Shown here in pieces: positions 18,430 to 27,103 of a stretch of 64,000 bases of DNA. Positions within the stretch are counted from its first letter, which is position 1; each line of letters starts with the position of its first letter. The translations under genes and the position numbers were made by a program. This DNA comes from Deltaproteobacteria bacterium (lineage in GTDB: Bacteria > Myxococcota_A > UBA796 > CAJQPC01). The stretch covers positions 124,001 to 188,000 of the forward strand of contig JADKFE010000003.1 in NCBI GenBank assembly GCA_016717595.1, read 5' to 3'. Below the pieces are notes generated by a model that worked only from the letters and a program-made list of their open reading frames with translations, was not told where the DNA came from and searched no databases.

Positions 18430-18445
18430 TGGCACGGGCCTTGCT
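18430..18445 (+). promoter_or_regulatory. Sigma-54 promoter of the propeller-lipoprotein operon
   Basis: The sequence TGGCACG-GGCC-TTGCT matches the -24/-12 consensus TGGCACG-N4-TTGCW at every fixed position, with ten bases between the GG and GC doublets. The expected start point is near 18456, 21 bases before the ATG of the first propeller gene. This supports that start codon over an in-frame GTG that would lie inside the promoter. Confidence 0.8.
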
Positions 18446-18476
18446 TATGATGAAGGCATCCCCTCGTGAGGTGCCT

Positions 18477-20033
18477 ATGCGACGAATCTCTGTTTTGACC
18501 CTCGGGCTGTCTACAGCGCTGCTCGCTTGCAGCGACTCCAACCTGATCAGGGACGCCGACGGCGCTTACGACGAGTCGGACACCGGCGCCTCGGACGACA
18601 CCGGCGCGGCGGGTGAGTCCCCTGATGACGACGATGACGGCGCGTCTGAGCGTGAGGACGACTTCATCAAGCTCCTCCCCGCGACCACAAACCAGTACAT
18701 CTTTGTGGTGAACAGCGCCCGGGACACGGTCTCGCGGGTGTCTGTGCCCTCCTTGCAGGTGTTGACGGTGGAGGTGGGCTCGCGGCCCAAGGTGGTGCGC
18801 ACCACGGCGGACAACCAGCGCGCCATCGTCTTCAACGAGGGCAGCGACGACCTCACGATCCTGAACGCGGAGACCTTAGAGGCCACGGTTGTGCAGGTGT
18901 TGCCGTACCTCAACGCCATGGTGCTCTCCGACGATGGTGTCTGGGCGGTGGTGTACCGCGACTCGGATGAGGAGGACGACGGCTCCACCGGCGGCGCCCA
19001 GTCGTTCAACGAGCTCTCCATCGTGAACACCGTCACCGGCGACCACTTCTCTGAGGTCGTGGGCTTTAAGCCCCGCCAGGTGAAGTTCACGGAGGACTCC
19101 AGCCGCGCCTTGGTCGTCAGCGACGAGTACCTGAGCGTCATCGACCTCAGCGGAGAAGACCCCGAAGTGCAGGTGGTCGAGATCGCAGAGGATCTGCTTG
19201 ATCCGCCCCCGGCGGAGGAGATCGAGGTGAGCCCGGATGGCGCCTACGCCTTCTTGCGGCAGTTCGGCGAGGACAGCATCGCCCTGGTCGATCTGAACAC
19301 CCTCACCGTAGACCGCCTGCCCACGGGCCAGAACCCCACCGACCTCGACCTGAGCCCCGACGGCGCCTCGGCCGTCGTCGTCAGCCGCGGCTCAAACGAG
19401 CTCTACGTCTTTGACGTCGAGAACCCCTACGGCGACCCCGAGGTGATCGCCTTGCCCAGCGAGGAGTTCATCGGCTCGGTGCAGTTCTCCCCAGACAACA
19501 CCAAGGCCATGCTCTACACCACGGCGGCCTTGGTAGACCACTACACCACCTGGGATCTGGCGACGGGGGAGCTCACCGTGCGCCCGCTCATCAAGCCGAT
19601 TCAGTCGGTGAACGTGACCCCCGACGGCGGCGCCCTGGTCGTGTTCCACACCGAGGCCGACGCTGAAGGCGCCGACACCACGGGCGAGTTCTACGGCGAG
19701 TGGGCGATGAGCATGATCTCGCTCACCGACTTCCGCAGAAACGCCATCCTGCTCTCCGCCGAGCCCACGGCCTACGCCGACTCCCTCGATGGTCGCTGGG
19801 GCTTCTTCGTGATGGAGGACAAGCCCTTCTTGGAGGTGCTTGACTACGACAACCTGGGGCTCACCGAGATCAAGCTGCGCTCAAACCCCGTTCACGTCGG
19901 GGTGCTCACCGGCACGTCTTACGCCTACGTCAACCAGGATCACGAGCTCGGGCGCCTGTCGTTTTATGACCCAGACGCCGAGCTTCTGGAGACCATCACC
20001 GGCTTCGAGCTCAACTCCGGCATCGAGCACTGA
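18477..20033 (+). CDS. Beta-propeller lipoprotein (YncE/lactonase-like fold), first of operon
   Basis: The signal peptide MRRISVLTLGLSTALLAC ends in a lipobox (ALLAC), then comes an acidic linker of about 45 residues rich in Asp and Gly. The body consists of repeated propeller blades with the pattern of YncE-like proteins, for example FVVNSARDTVSRVSV, IEVSPDGAYAFLR, LDLSPDGASAVVVSR and VNVTPDGGALVV. It has 518 residues. The start is fixed by the sigma-54 promoter just upstream. It is predicted to be a lipid-anchored envelope or surface protein with a binding role; no catalytic residues are evident. The following gene encodes a related protein and begins 15 bases after this stop. Confidence 0.8.
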   Translation: MRRISVLTLGLSTALLACSDSNLIRDADGAYDESDTGASDDTGAAGESPDDDDDGASEREDDFIKLLPATTNQYIFVVNSARDTVSRVSVPSLQVLTVEVGSRPKVVRTTADNQRAIVFNEGSDDLTILNAETLEATVVQVLPYLNAMVLSDDGVWAVVYRDSDEEDDGSTGGAQSFNELSIVNTVTGDHFSEVVGFKPRQVKFTEDSSRALVVSDEYLSVIDLSGEDPEVQVVEIAEDLLDPPPAEEIEVSPDGAYAFLRQFGEDSIALVDLNTLTVDRLPTGQNPTDLDLSPDGASAVVVSRGSNELYVFDVENPYGDPEVIALPSEEFIGSVQFSPDNTKAMLYTTAALVDHYTTWDLATGELTVRPLIKPIQSVNVTPDGGALVVFHTEADAEGADTTGEFYGEWAMSMISLTDFRRNAILLSAEPTAYADSLDGRWGFFVMEDKPFLEVLDYDNLGLTEIKLRSNPVHVGVLTGTSYAYVNQDHELGRLSFYDPDAELLETITGFELNSGIEH

Positions 20034-20048
20034 CCCGTGGAGACCCTC

Positions 20049-21602
20049 ATGCGGACCCCCTCTTTGACTCTGCTCCTCGCGCTCGGCGCCTGTGGCTTTG
20101 AGAACCTCCCAGACCAGGGCTACCACGCCGCCGACCTGCCGCTGTGGGACCCCGCCGTCGTGTCGCTGAACGACGCGGTCTACGTCATGCTGCCGCACTC
20201 CGGTGAGCTGGCGCGGGTTCACCCCACTGAAGGCTGGACGCTGGTGGACCTCAACGGCCTCACCCCCAGCCGCCTCGTGGCGACCCCCGACCGGGAGGGC
20301 GTGATCGTCTTCGGGAGCTACCCGACCTGCACCGAGACCGACCCCAAGATTCAGACCATCCAAGACTGTGAAGACCTCGACGGCGAGATTGAGCTGGTGC
20401 ACGAGGTCGCCCTGGTGCGGGGTGGGGCGGTGATCAGCAGCGCCCAGATCGCCGCGCACTTCAACGCCGTGTCGTTCACCAACGACGGCGCCCAGGCCGC
20501 GCTGCACCTCAACTACGACTCTGGCGCCGACATCGAGGTGACCGGCGTGAGCGATCTCACCCAGGTCTTGTTTATGGACCTGGACTCCGGCGTCATCACC
20601 CCCGTCGCCGTCGGGTTCGCCGCCGACCGCATCCTGTTCAACGCTGATGACTCCAAGGCCGTCGTGCTCAGCCGCGGGGAGGTGCTCGTCATCGAGCTGA
20701 CCTCGGGCAACTTCGACATCGAGGTGCGTTTCCCGCTGAGCCTCGACGTGGACGTGCAGGTGCGGCCCCGGGACGTCGCGCTCACCCCCGACGGCACCTA
20801 CGCCCTGGTCACGGTCACCGGCGACGACAGCCTCTATGTGCTTGATCTGGAGCAAGAGAGCATCAACATCGTGCCCTTGAGCGCGGCCCCCACGGAGATG
20901 GTCGTGGACTCCGTCGCCGACCGCTCGCTCTTTGTGTACGAGAACCTCGCCGTCGTAGACATCCTGGAGCACGACCTCTTCGAGATCGAGACCGTGCCCC
21001 TGGACGAGCCGATGAACCAGATCCAGTCCCTCGCGGGGGAGGCCTTGCTCTACTCCACGGCGGGCCGAAAGGACGCCTATGTGCTGGAGCTTGGCGCCGC
21101 GGACTATGACGAGCTGCGGCTAGAGAACCCGGCGAGCGAGCTGGTGCTCTCGCCAGATGAGACCTTGGCCTTGGCCATCACCCGGCCTGAGGTCTCGGGC
21201 TCCTCCGGCCTCGACGCCTGGTATGACGCGAACTGGGGCGTGGAGATCATCGATCTCGTGGACCGCGAGAACCTGCCCCTGGTGGCCGAGAGCGAGCCTC
21301 TGGCCGTGGCGTTCACCGCCGAGGCGTCTACGCCGACGGCTTTGGTGCTCTTGGCGAACTCCACGGACCTCATGCAGCTCGACCTCGCCCGGCGCACGGC
21401 GAGCGCGGTGGAGCTAGAGGCGCCAGCCCTCGGCCTCGACCGCTTCGGCGACGCGGGCTTCGTCATCGTGAACAACGCGCAGTTCGGACTGTTGAGCTTC
21501 CTCGACCCGGCCACGGGCGAGATCACAGCCGTCGGCGGGTTCGCCACGGCCGGCATCCTGCAGGGTGAGCAGCCGCTCCCCCGTCTCGTTGAGGAGGAGT
21601 GA
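20049..21602 (+). CDS. Beta-propeller lipoprotein, second of operon
   Basis: This is a likely paralogue of the upstream gene in the same operon. The signal peptide is compact (MRTPSLTLLLALGACG, lipobox LGAC). There is little linker, and the body has blade motifs such as VSFTNDGAQAALHL, ILFNADDSKAVVLSR, VALTPDGTYALVTVTG and LVLSPDETLALAI. I prefer the ATG preceded by GGAG over the GTG four codons earlier. The length is 517 residues. The 3' end overlaps the ribosome binding region of the next gene, indicating coupling. The function is unknown; it is probably a partner of the first propeller on the cell envelope. Confidence 0.78.
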   Translation: MRTPSLTLLLALGACGFENLPDQGYHAADLPLWDPAVVSLNDAVYVMLPHSGELARVHPTEGWTLVDLNGLTPSRLVATPDREGVIVFGSYPTCTETDPKIQTIQDCEDLDGEIELVHEVALVRGGAVISSAQIAAHFNAVSFTNDGAQAALHLNYDSGADIEVTGVSDLTQVLFMDLDSGVITPVAVGFAADRILFNADDSKAVVLSRGEVLVIELTSGNFDIEVRFPLSLDVDVQVRPRDVALTPDGTYALVTVTGDDSLYVLDLEQESINIVPLSAAPTEMVVDSVADRSLFVYENLAVVDILEHDLFEIETVPLDEPMNQIQSLAGEALLYSTAGRKDAYVLELGAADYDELRLENPASELVLSPDETLALAITRPEVSGSSGLDAWYDANWGVEIIDLVDRENLPLVAESEPLAVAFTAEASTPTALVLLANSTDLMQLDLARRTASAVELEAPALGLDRFGDAGFVIVNNAQFGLLSFLDPATGEITAVGGFATAGILQGEQPLPRLVEEE

Positions 21603-21604
21603 CC

Positions 21605-22228
21605 ATGCTCTGCACCCTGTTTTTGGCCGCTCTCGGCGCCGCCCAAGCCACAGAGATCGCCGTTGAGCACGCCTCCATCGGCGCCACGGATCCCGCCTAC
21701 GACGCCATCGACGAGCGGGACCGTCTCGCGGGCTGGGGGCTGCGCGCGGGCTACACCGTCGTCCCGTCGTTCACCGTCATCGGCTCATGGTCGATGCAGC
21801 GCCGTGGCGCGGCCTACTATTCGCCGGTTCTGGGCGATCAAGACGGCAACTACTACGGCGAGTCAGAGTCCGCGACGGCGCTCTTGGGCCACACCGCGGG
21901 GCTCGGCGTGAAGTGGAACGTCATCGAGAACCCGTGGGTGTCGCCTTATGTGAGCGCCCAGGGGCTCGTTCAGGTGGGGACGTTGAAGCTCGACGACGAC
22001 GTCAGCCGCGACGACAACCTCAACCAGCTCAGCGCGCGGGCCCTCGCCCCGGGCTTCACCGTGGTGGGCGGCGCCGACATCGGGCTGGGTCTGGAGGAGC
22101 TGCCCGTGCGGCCGATGGGACACGTAGAGCTGGGCTACGGCCACCTCGCGGCGCTCGACTACGGCGACGTGGGCGCGCTCAAGCTCCGCGGCCTCGTGTT
22201 TCGTGCCGGGGTGGGCGTCCACTTCTGA
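21605..22228 (+). CDS. Putative outer-membrane beta-barrel protein, third of operon
   Basis: A signal peptide (MLCTLFLAALGAAQA) precedes about 190 residues of alternating hydrophobic strands with many Gly, Tyr and Trp, for example GWGLRAGYTVVPSFTVIGSW and GLRGLVFRAGVGVHF-like ends finishing in Phe. A C-terminal aromatic residue and this strand pattern suggest an eight-stranded OmpA/OmpW-like barrel. No specific family is recognised. GAGGAGG directly precedes the ATG and overlaps the stop of the second propeller gene, so the three genes form one unit. It may anchor or export the two propeller lipoproteins; this is inference. Confidence 0.65.
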   Translation: MLCTLFLAALGAAQATEIAVEHASIGATDPAYDAIDERDRLAGWGLRAGYTVVPSFTVIGSWSMQRRGAAYYSPVLGDQDGNYYGESESATALLGHTAGLGVKWNVIENPWVSPYVSAQGLVQVGTLKLDDDVSRDDNLNQLSARALAPGFTVVGGADIGLGLEELPVRPMGHVELGYGHLAALDYGDVGALKLRGLVFRAGVGVHF

Positions 22229-22238
22229 TTCGGCGCGC

Positions 22239-23048
22239 TCAGCTCGCGGCGGGGGTGTCTTCGCCGCGACGCTTGAGCAAGATGGCGACGCCCAACAGGG
22301 TCACGAGCACCGAGAGGTACTGCGCGGGGGTGAAGCCGAGGTAGCGGGTGTCGGTGTCGGGGTGGCGGAACACGTCGAGGATCAGGCGTAAGGGGCCATA
22401 TAGCACCGCCATCCAGCCCACAAAAAAGCCGGAGAAGCGCGGTTTGCGGCCCAAAAAGACGAAGATCCCGAACATGATGCCCGAGTAGATCGCCTCATAA
22501 AGCCCCAGATCGTGGCAAGCGACGGTGTCGGGCTTGTCGGGGCACATGCCGTAGACGCCAAGCCAGAACTCGGTGGCTGTGCCCGCGTGGTCATGCACCG
22601 AGAAGCAGCCCAGGCGGCCGAACATCCAGCCCAGCGGCAGGCCGTAGGCCACGACGTCGGCGTAGGGCCAGAAGGCCACACGCTCGCGCACGCGGAAGAA
22701 CCACCAGGTCAAGAGCGTGCAGGCCACGAAGCCGCCGTAGGACGAGAGCCCGTCCCAGACCTTGAGCAGCTCAATGGGGTTCTTGAGGTAGACCTCGGGC
22801 TCGTACATCAAGGCGTGGCCGAGGTGGCCGCCGACGAAGGTGCCGAGCACGAGGTAGCCGATGAGGCGGTTGATCACCTCGGGATCGAGCTTGTGCGCCG
22901 AGGCCCGGCGCCGCGCGACCTCCGCGCCCGCCCAGAAGCCGAACGCGACGAGCACACCGAAGCTGTAGATGGTGAGCGGGCCGAACCCGGGGAGGGAGAA
23001 CAGCTCGATCTTGAGGGGCTCGAAGGGGCCGATGAGCGGATGCATCAA
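22239..23048 (-). CDS. lgt: Prolipoprotein diacylglyceryl transferase-like protein
   Basis: The hydrophobic profile gives seven or so membrane segments. The segment GLPLGWMFGRLGCFSVHDHAG corresponds to the Lgt signature with its essential Arg. The segment YGGFVACTLLTWW is also in the expected place. Lgt transfers diacylglyceryl from phosphatidylglycerol to the lipobox Cys of prelipoproteins in the inner membrane. At 269 residues it is normal in length but divergent from the Escherichia coli enzyme, including HD for the usual GD after the signature. It is convergent with the barrel gene and lies inside a region rich in lipoprotein genes, its substrates. A second Lgt copy elsewhere is possible. 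Confidence 0.85.
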   Translation of the reverse strand: MMHPLIGPFEPLKIELFSLPGFGPLTIYSFGVLVAFGFWAGAEVARRRASAHKLDPEVINRLIGYLVLGTFVGGHLGHALMYEPEVYLKNPIELLKVWDGLSSYGGFVACTLLTWWFFRVRERVAFWPYADVVAYGLPLGWMFGRLGCFSVHDHAGTATEFWLGVYGMCPDKPDTVACHDLGLYEAIYSGIMFGIFVFLGRKPRFSGFFVGWMAVLYGPLRLILDVFRHPDTDTRYLGFTPAQYLSVLVTLLGVAILLKRRGEDTPAAS

Positions 23049-23141
23049 TCGCTCCGTGACGGGGCGCCATTGCCTAACCCACCGGAAGGGTCGGGGGCCA
23101 CGACGCTTGGCGCGTGGTCAGGCACCTTGGCGAGTTGCTGT

Positions 23142-23147
23142 TATGAT
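23142..23147 (+). promoter_or_regulatory. Probable -10 element of the choice-of-anchor lipoprotein gene
   Basis: TATGAT is a good -10 box. The -35 position 17 bases upstream (CAGGCA) is weak. The predicted start point falls about 20 bases before the ATG at 23176, favouring that start over an ATG that overlaps the box. Confidence 0.4.
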
Positions 23148-23175
23148 GCGGATTCGATCGTCTCCGGAGTCCGTC

Positions 23176-23931
23176 ATGCGCCTCACCCCCTCCGCGCTCC
23201 TCCTCGGCACCCTCATCAGCGTAAACGGCTGCAAAGGCGCCTCGAGCGGTGAAGACAGCGGCGTGGACGCGGCGTTGGGCGCGCTCACGGTCTCTGGCAC
23301 CACCCTGGACTTTGGGCAGGTCACGCTCCACGACACCTCCACGCGCACCTTGTCGTACTTCAACGGCGGCGCGGGGCCGCTGACGATCTTCGACGTGCAG
23401 CTCGACGACGACTCGATGCGCCCGCATTGGTCGGTGGTCGGCGGCGGGCCCAGCACCTTGGAGTCCGGGGTGGGGGTAGAGCTGACGATCTTGCTCACGC
23501 CGCGCACCGTGGCGGATCCCTCCACCAAGCTCGTGATCTTGAGCGACGATCCCGACGCGCCGAGGGCCGAGGTGTCCCTGCGCGCGGAGGTGGTCGGCGT
23601 GCCCCAGCTTCGGGTGGACGCTGCGCTCCTCGACTTCGGCGCGGTGTCCTTGGGCGCCTCGGCGGAGCTCGACATCATGCTGGCCAACACCGGCTCCGAC
23701 ACGCTCCAGATTCAGACCGTCGGCTTTCAGAGCGGCGGGCAAGGCGTGTTCAGCCTCAGCGTAAACCCCACCGGGTCAACCTTGGCGCCAGGCGCCCAGA
23801 ACGGCCTCATCACCGTGAAGTTCGCCCCCACCGGGGCGGGCTCGGTGAACGAGAGGCTCATCGTGTCCACGAACGATCCCGAGACGCCAGAGCTCGGGAT
23901 CGTGCTGATGGGGGCCGGAAGCCCCCCCTGA
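23176..23931 (+). CDS. Choice-of-anchor D (ASH-like) lipoprotein
   Basis: The signal peptide MRLTPSALLLGTLISVNGC has a plausible lipobox (VNGC). The mature protein holds two Ig-like repeats of about 100 residues. Each has the pattern LDFGxVxLG/HxxS...L.N.G...L.I, and they end with KFAPTGAGSVNERLIVSTNDPE, typical of choice-of-anchor D and ASPM-SPD-2-Hydin-like domains found in Myxococcota surface proteins. It is 251 residues long. It is divergent from lgt and followed 30 bases later by the MglA-like GTPase gene on the same strand. The role is structural or adhesive by family; the ligand is unknown. Confidence 0.78.
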   Translation: MRLTPSALLLGTLISVNGCKGASSGEDSGVDAALGALTVSGTTLDFGQVTLHDTSTRTLSYFNGGAGPLTIFDVQLDDDSMRPHWSVVGGGPSTLESGVGVELTILLTPRTVADPSTKLVILSDDPDAPRAEVSLRAEVVGVPQLRVDAALLDFGAVSLGASAELDIMLANTGSDTLQIQTVGFQSGGQGVFSLSVNPTGSTLAPGAQNGLITVKFAPTGAGSVNERLIVSTNDPETPELGIVLMGAGSPP

Positions 23932-23961
23932 GCAGAGCACAGCAGCAGCAGCGAGGAAGCC

Positions 23962-25329
23962 GTGGCGATCATCAACTTTGCGCGCCGTGAGATCGAGGCG
24001 AAGGTCGTCTACTATGGCCCGGCTCTGTCCGGGAAGACGACAAACGTCAAAGCCGCGTTTGGCTGTGTGCCCGAGGGCCAGCGCGGTCAGCTCAGCACCT
24101 TGTCAACTGAAGACGAGCGCACGCTCTTCTTCGACTACGCGCCGATCACCTTGGGCAAGATCGCGGGCTTCGCCGCGCACTTTAAGCTGTTCTCGGTGCC
24201 GGGGCAGGCCTTCTACACCGAGACGCGTAAGGCCGTGCTCCAGGGCGCCGACGCCGTGGTGTTTGTGGCCGACTCCGCCCCCGACCGCGCTGAGGCGAAC
24301 CGCGCGTCGTTGGCCGACTTAGAGGAGAACCTCAAGGCCCACGGCGTCAAGCTCTCGGAGATCCCGTTCGTCATCCAGCTCAACAAGCGGGATGAGCCCG
24401 GCGCGCGCTCGGTCAAAGAGATGGGCGCTGATCTCAACCACATCGGCGCCCCGATGATCGAGGCCGTCGCGCTGACCGGGGAGGGCGTAGAGACCACGCT
24501 GCGCACGGTCACGCAGATCGCCGCGGACCGCATCCGCGACAACCTCGCCGGGCACAAGACGGCGGTGCAGCTCAACGCCGTGGAGCGTGAGGAGCGCGAA
24601 GACGACGCCAGCGTCATCCTCAAGCAGCTCGCCGAGATCAGCAAGGTGCGCGGGGGGGAGGAGCAGCGGGCCAAAGAGGCCTTGGCCCGGGGTGAGGTGG
24701 AGGTTGATGACGTCGACGCCTTCTTGTTCAAGAACGTCGAGCGTGAGCCGAGCCCGACGGGGCGCCTGAGCGTTGACGAGCCGCCGCCCGCGCCCGCGCA
24801 GCGCACCCGCAGGCCGCTGCCCCAGCAGTACCTCAAGCTGCCGCCGATCGCGCCGGTGGAGCTTGGTTTTCTGACGCCGTACATCCTCAACTGGTCTGCG
24901 GTTGAGCTGATCGACGCCTACGTCACCCCCGAGGGCGGCGTAGACGTGGTGATGCTGATCAAAGACAAGGGCGGCCCCCGCAGCGGCGTGTACACCGTGA
25001 ACCTCGTGCCCAAGGTCAAAGAGACGGCGGTGACCGCGCCGATGGCCGAGCCCGTGGTGCGCAGCGTCTCCCGGCCTGCCAACACCAAGACCGGCGAGAC
25101 CCCACGCCCGGGGGAGTCGTCCCGGGGCGGGGAGTCTGTAGGCTCTGCCCCCAAACCTTCAGATCCCCGCGCCCGACGTGGCGGCGCCGCCGCGCCAGAG
25201 CCCGTGGAGCTGTCTGCGGCGTCGATCGAGGCGCTCCCCGCCGGGCGCAACCCCATCGTGGTGTTCGCCGTGGTGATGATCGTCGGCCTGGCCTTGGGGC
25301 TGGGCATGGGGATCGTGTTTGGAGGCTGA
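23962..25329 (+). CDS. MglA-family GTPase with C-terminal extension and membrane anchor
   Basis: Residues 1 to about 190 closely follow MglA, the Ras-like polarity switch of Myxococcus motility: INFARREIEAKVVYYGP leading into Walker A GPALSGKTTN, the STEDERTLFFDY switch region, VPGQ in the G3 box and NKRD in G4. Ordinary MglA ends there. This protein continues for about 260 residues through a charged and Pro-rich linker, a small domain around residues 290-355, a disordered stretch, and a final hydrophobic segment (PIVVFAVVMIVGLALGLG) that should anchor it in the membrane. GTG start with GAGGA upstream. RecJ begins inside its last codons. Confidence 0.85.
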   Translation: MAIINFARREIEAKVVYYGPALSGKTTNVKAAFGCVPEGQRGQLSTLSTEDERTLFFDYAPITLGKIAGFAAHFKLFSVPGQAFYTETRKAVLQGADAVVFVADSAPDRAEANRASLADLEENLKAHGVKLSEIPFVIQLNKRDEPGARSVKEMGADLNHIGAPMIEAVALTGEGVETTLRTVTQIAADRIRDNLAGHKTAVQLNAVEREEREDDASVILKQLAEISKVRGGEEQRAKEALARGEVEVDDVDAFLFKNVEREPSPTGRLSVDEPPPAPAQRTRRPLPQQYLKLPPIAPVELGFLTPYILNWSAVELIDAYVTPEGGVDVVMLIKDKGGPRSGVYTVNLVPKVKETAVTAPMAEPVVRSVSRPANTKTGETPRPGESSRGGESVGSAPKPSDPRARRGGAAAPEPVELSAASIEALPAGRNPIVVFAVVMIVGLALGLGMGIVFGG

Positions 25330-27103
25330 GGACACCCAGGGGCGGCAGGCCTCGCTGACCGGCGCCCGCTGGAGCCTGGGCGCCGTGGACGAGGCCCAGG
25401 TGGAGCGCCTCACGCGCCAGCTCGGCGTTCACGAGGCCTTGGCGCGCTGCCTGGCGCTGCGGGGCGTGGACGCGGCGGACGAGGCGCTCAAGCTCTTGCA
25501 CCCCGAGCTCGACGCGCTCCACGACCCTCAAGGCCTGCTGGGCATGGACGTCGCCGTTGAGCGCTTACGTCGGGCCAGCCGAGACGGGGAGCGGGTGCGG
25601 GTGGTCACAGACTACGACGTCGACGGCACCACCTCGTCGCTGATCTTGCAGAGCGCCCTGCGCGCGGCGAGGGCCCAGCGGGATCCCAGCGCGCCGGATC
25701 TCGTGAGTTACCACATCCCCGACCGAATGGACGAGGGCTACGGCTTCTCGGTCACCGCCGCCGAGCAGGCCGCGAGAGACGGCGCCACGCTGATCGTCAC
25801 CGCCGACATCGGCGTGCGCGACCACGCCGCGGTGAGCCGGGCCCGGGCGCTTGGCCTGGACGTGATCATCTGCGACCACCACCTCTCCGCCGGGGACGAG
25901 GTGCCCGCCGACGCCACGGCGGTGATCTGCCCGCCCCAGCGCGGCTGCGCCTACCCCAACAAAGATCTCGCGGCCTGCGGGGTCACCTTCAAGCTCGCCC
26001 AGGCGCTCCTGGACGATCACCCCCGCCGCGACACGCTCCTGCGCAGCCTGCTCAAGCTCGCGGCCTTGGGCACCGTGGCCGACGTGGTGAGCCTGCGCGG
26101 GGCCGAGAACCGGGCGATCGTCGCTTTGGGCCTCGACGCCTTGAACGCAGGCGGCCACAGCCCCGGGCTCACGGCCTTGCTCAAGGCGTCGCGGGTCACC
26201 GTGGGGCAGCTCCGCGCTGAAGACCTCGCGTTTCGGGTGGCCCCGCGGGTGAACGCCGCCGGGCGTGTGGCGACGGCGCGGGCGGTGATTGAGCTGTTCA
26301 CCACCCGCGATGCGGGCCTCGCCGAGTCCCGGGCGATGGACCTCGACGCGCTGAACGACGAGCGCCGCCGCATTCAAGACCGGATGATGAAGGAGGCGCA
26401 GAGCCAGCTCCAAGGCCAGCGCCCCGACCCGCCGTGTGTGGTGGTTTGGGGGCGTGAGGATCGTGGCTGGCACCGTGGGGTGGCGGGCATCGTCGCCGCG
26501 CGTCTGCGCGACCAGCACAACGCCCCCGCCGTGGTCTTGGCCTTGGGGGAGGGCGGCGAGGCCCGGGCCTCGGTGCGCTCGACGCCGGATCTTCACGCGC
26601 TCACGCTCCTGGGCGACGCCCAGGCGATGCTGCTCAAGTGGGGCGGTCACGCCGCCGCCGCGGGCTTCTCGGCGCGAAGTGATGACGTGCCCGCCTTGGC
26701 GGCGATGCTCCTAGAGAGCGCCACGGCTCGCCTCGGTGAGCGCGCGCCCCAGCGCTGTCGGGCGGCGGAGCTGCGCCTGCCTCCCCAAGCGCTCAGCATG
26801 GGCTTGGTCGAGGCCTTGGCCCAGCTTGAGCCGCATGGCAAAGGCAACCCCGAGCCGAAGGTCTGGGTGACCGGCGCGCGCGTCACCGCCCTTCGTGTGG
26901 TGAAAGACCGGCACCTAATGGGTGACCTCGTCGGCGCGGGGCCGCGCCCGGTGAGCCTCGTGTGGTGGGACGGCGCCCCGCACCGCGCCGCCTTGGCCGC
27001 CGCGCCTTCAGTGGAGCTGCTCGGCAAGCTCGGCGTCAACTCCTGGCAAGGGGTCGACAAGCTGCAGATCCAGATCGAGGACGCGCTCGTCTTGGAGGGG
27101 TGA
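25319..27103 (+). CDS. recJ: Single-stranded-DNA-specific exonuclease RecJ
   Basis: RecJ is the 5'-3' single-strand exonuclease of recombination and mismatch repair. The DHH phosphoesterase motifs are VTDYDVDGTTSS, TADIGVRDH and the DHH itself in VIICDHHLS. The DHHA1 domain has GGHAAAAGFSA, and an OB-fold end follows. At 594 residues it is typical. The start appears to be a TTG overlapping the stop of the GTPase gene. A GTG 22 codons later is possible but would remove the conserved ARW segment near the N-terminus. The downstream gene begins within its stop codon (TGATG), so the three genes are coupled. Confidence 0.92.
   Translation: MEAEDTQGRQASLTGARWSLGAVDEAQVERLTRQLGVHEALARCLALRGVDAADEALKLLHPELDALHDPQGLLGMDVAVERLRRASRDGERVRVVTDYDVDGTTSSLILQSALRAARAQRDPSAPDLVSYHIPDRMDEGYGFSVTAAEQAARDGATLIVTADIGVRDHAAVSRARALGLDVIICDHHLSAGDEVPADATAVICPPQRGCAYPNKDLAACGVTFKLAQALLDDHPRRDTLLRSLLKLAALGTVADVVSLRGAENRAIVALGLDALNAGGHSPGLTALLKASRVTVGQLRAEDLAFRVAPRVNAAGRVATARAVIELFTTRDAGLAESRAMDLDALNDERRRIQDRMMKEAQSQLQGQRPDPPCVVVWGREDRGWHRGVAGIVAARLRDQHNAPAVVLALGEGGEARASVRSTPDLHALTLLGDAQAMLLKWGGHAAAAGFSARSDDVPALAAMLLESATARLGERAPQRCRAAELRLPPQALSMGLVEALAQLEPHGKGNPEPKVWVTGARVTALRVVKDRHLMGDLVGAGPRPVSLVWWDGAPHRAALAAAPSVELLGKLGVNSWQGVDKLQIQIEDALVLEG

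Noticed and set aside
18429..18476. Upstream GTG as start of the first propeller gene
   Set aside because: It lies inside the sigma-54 promoter and precedes the signal peptide; the ATG at 18477 gives a clean lipoprotein signal.
26962..27102. N-terminal extension of the metallophosphoesterase-like gene into recJ
   Set aside because: The extension is Arg-rich shadow sequence of recJ; the ATG at 27103 overlaps the recJ stop in the common TGATG way.
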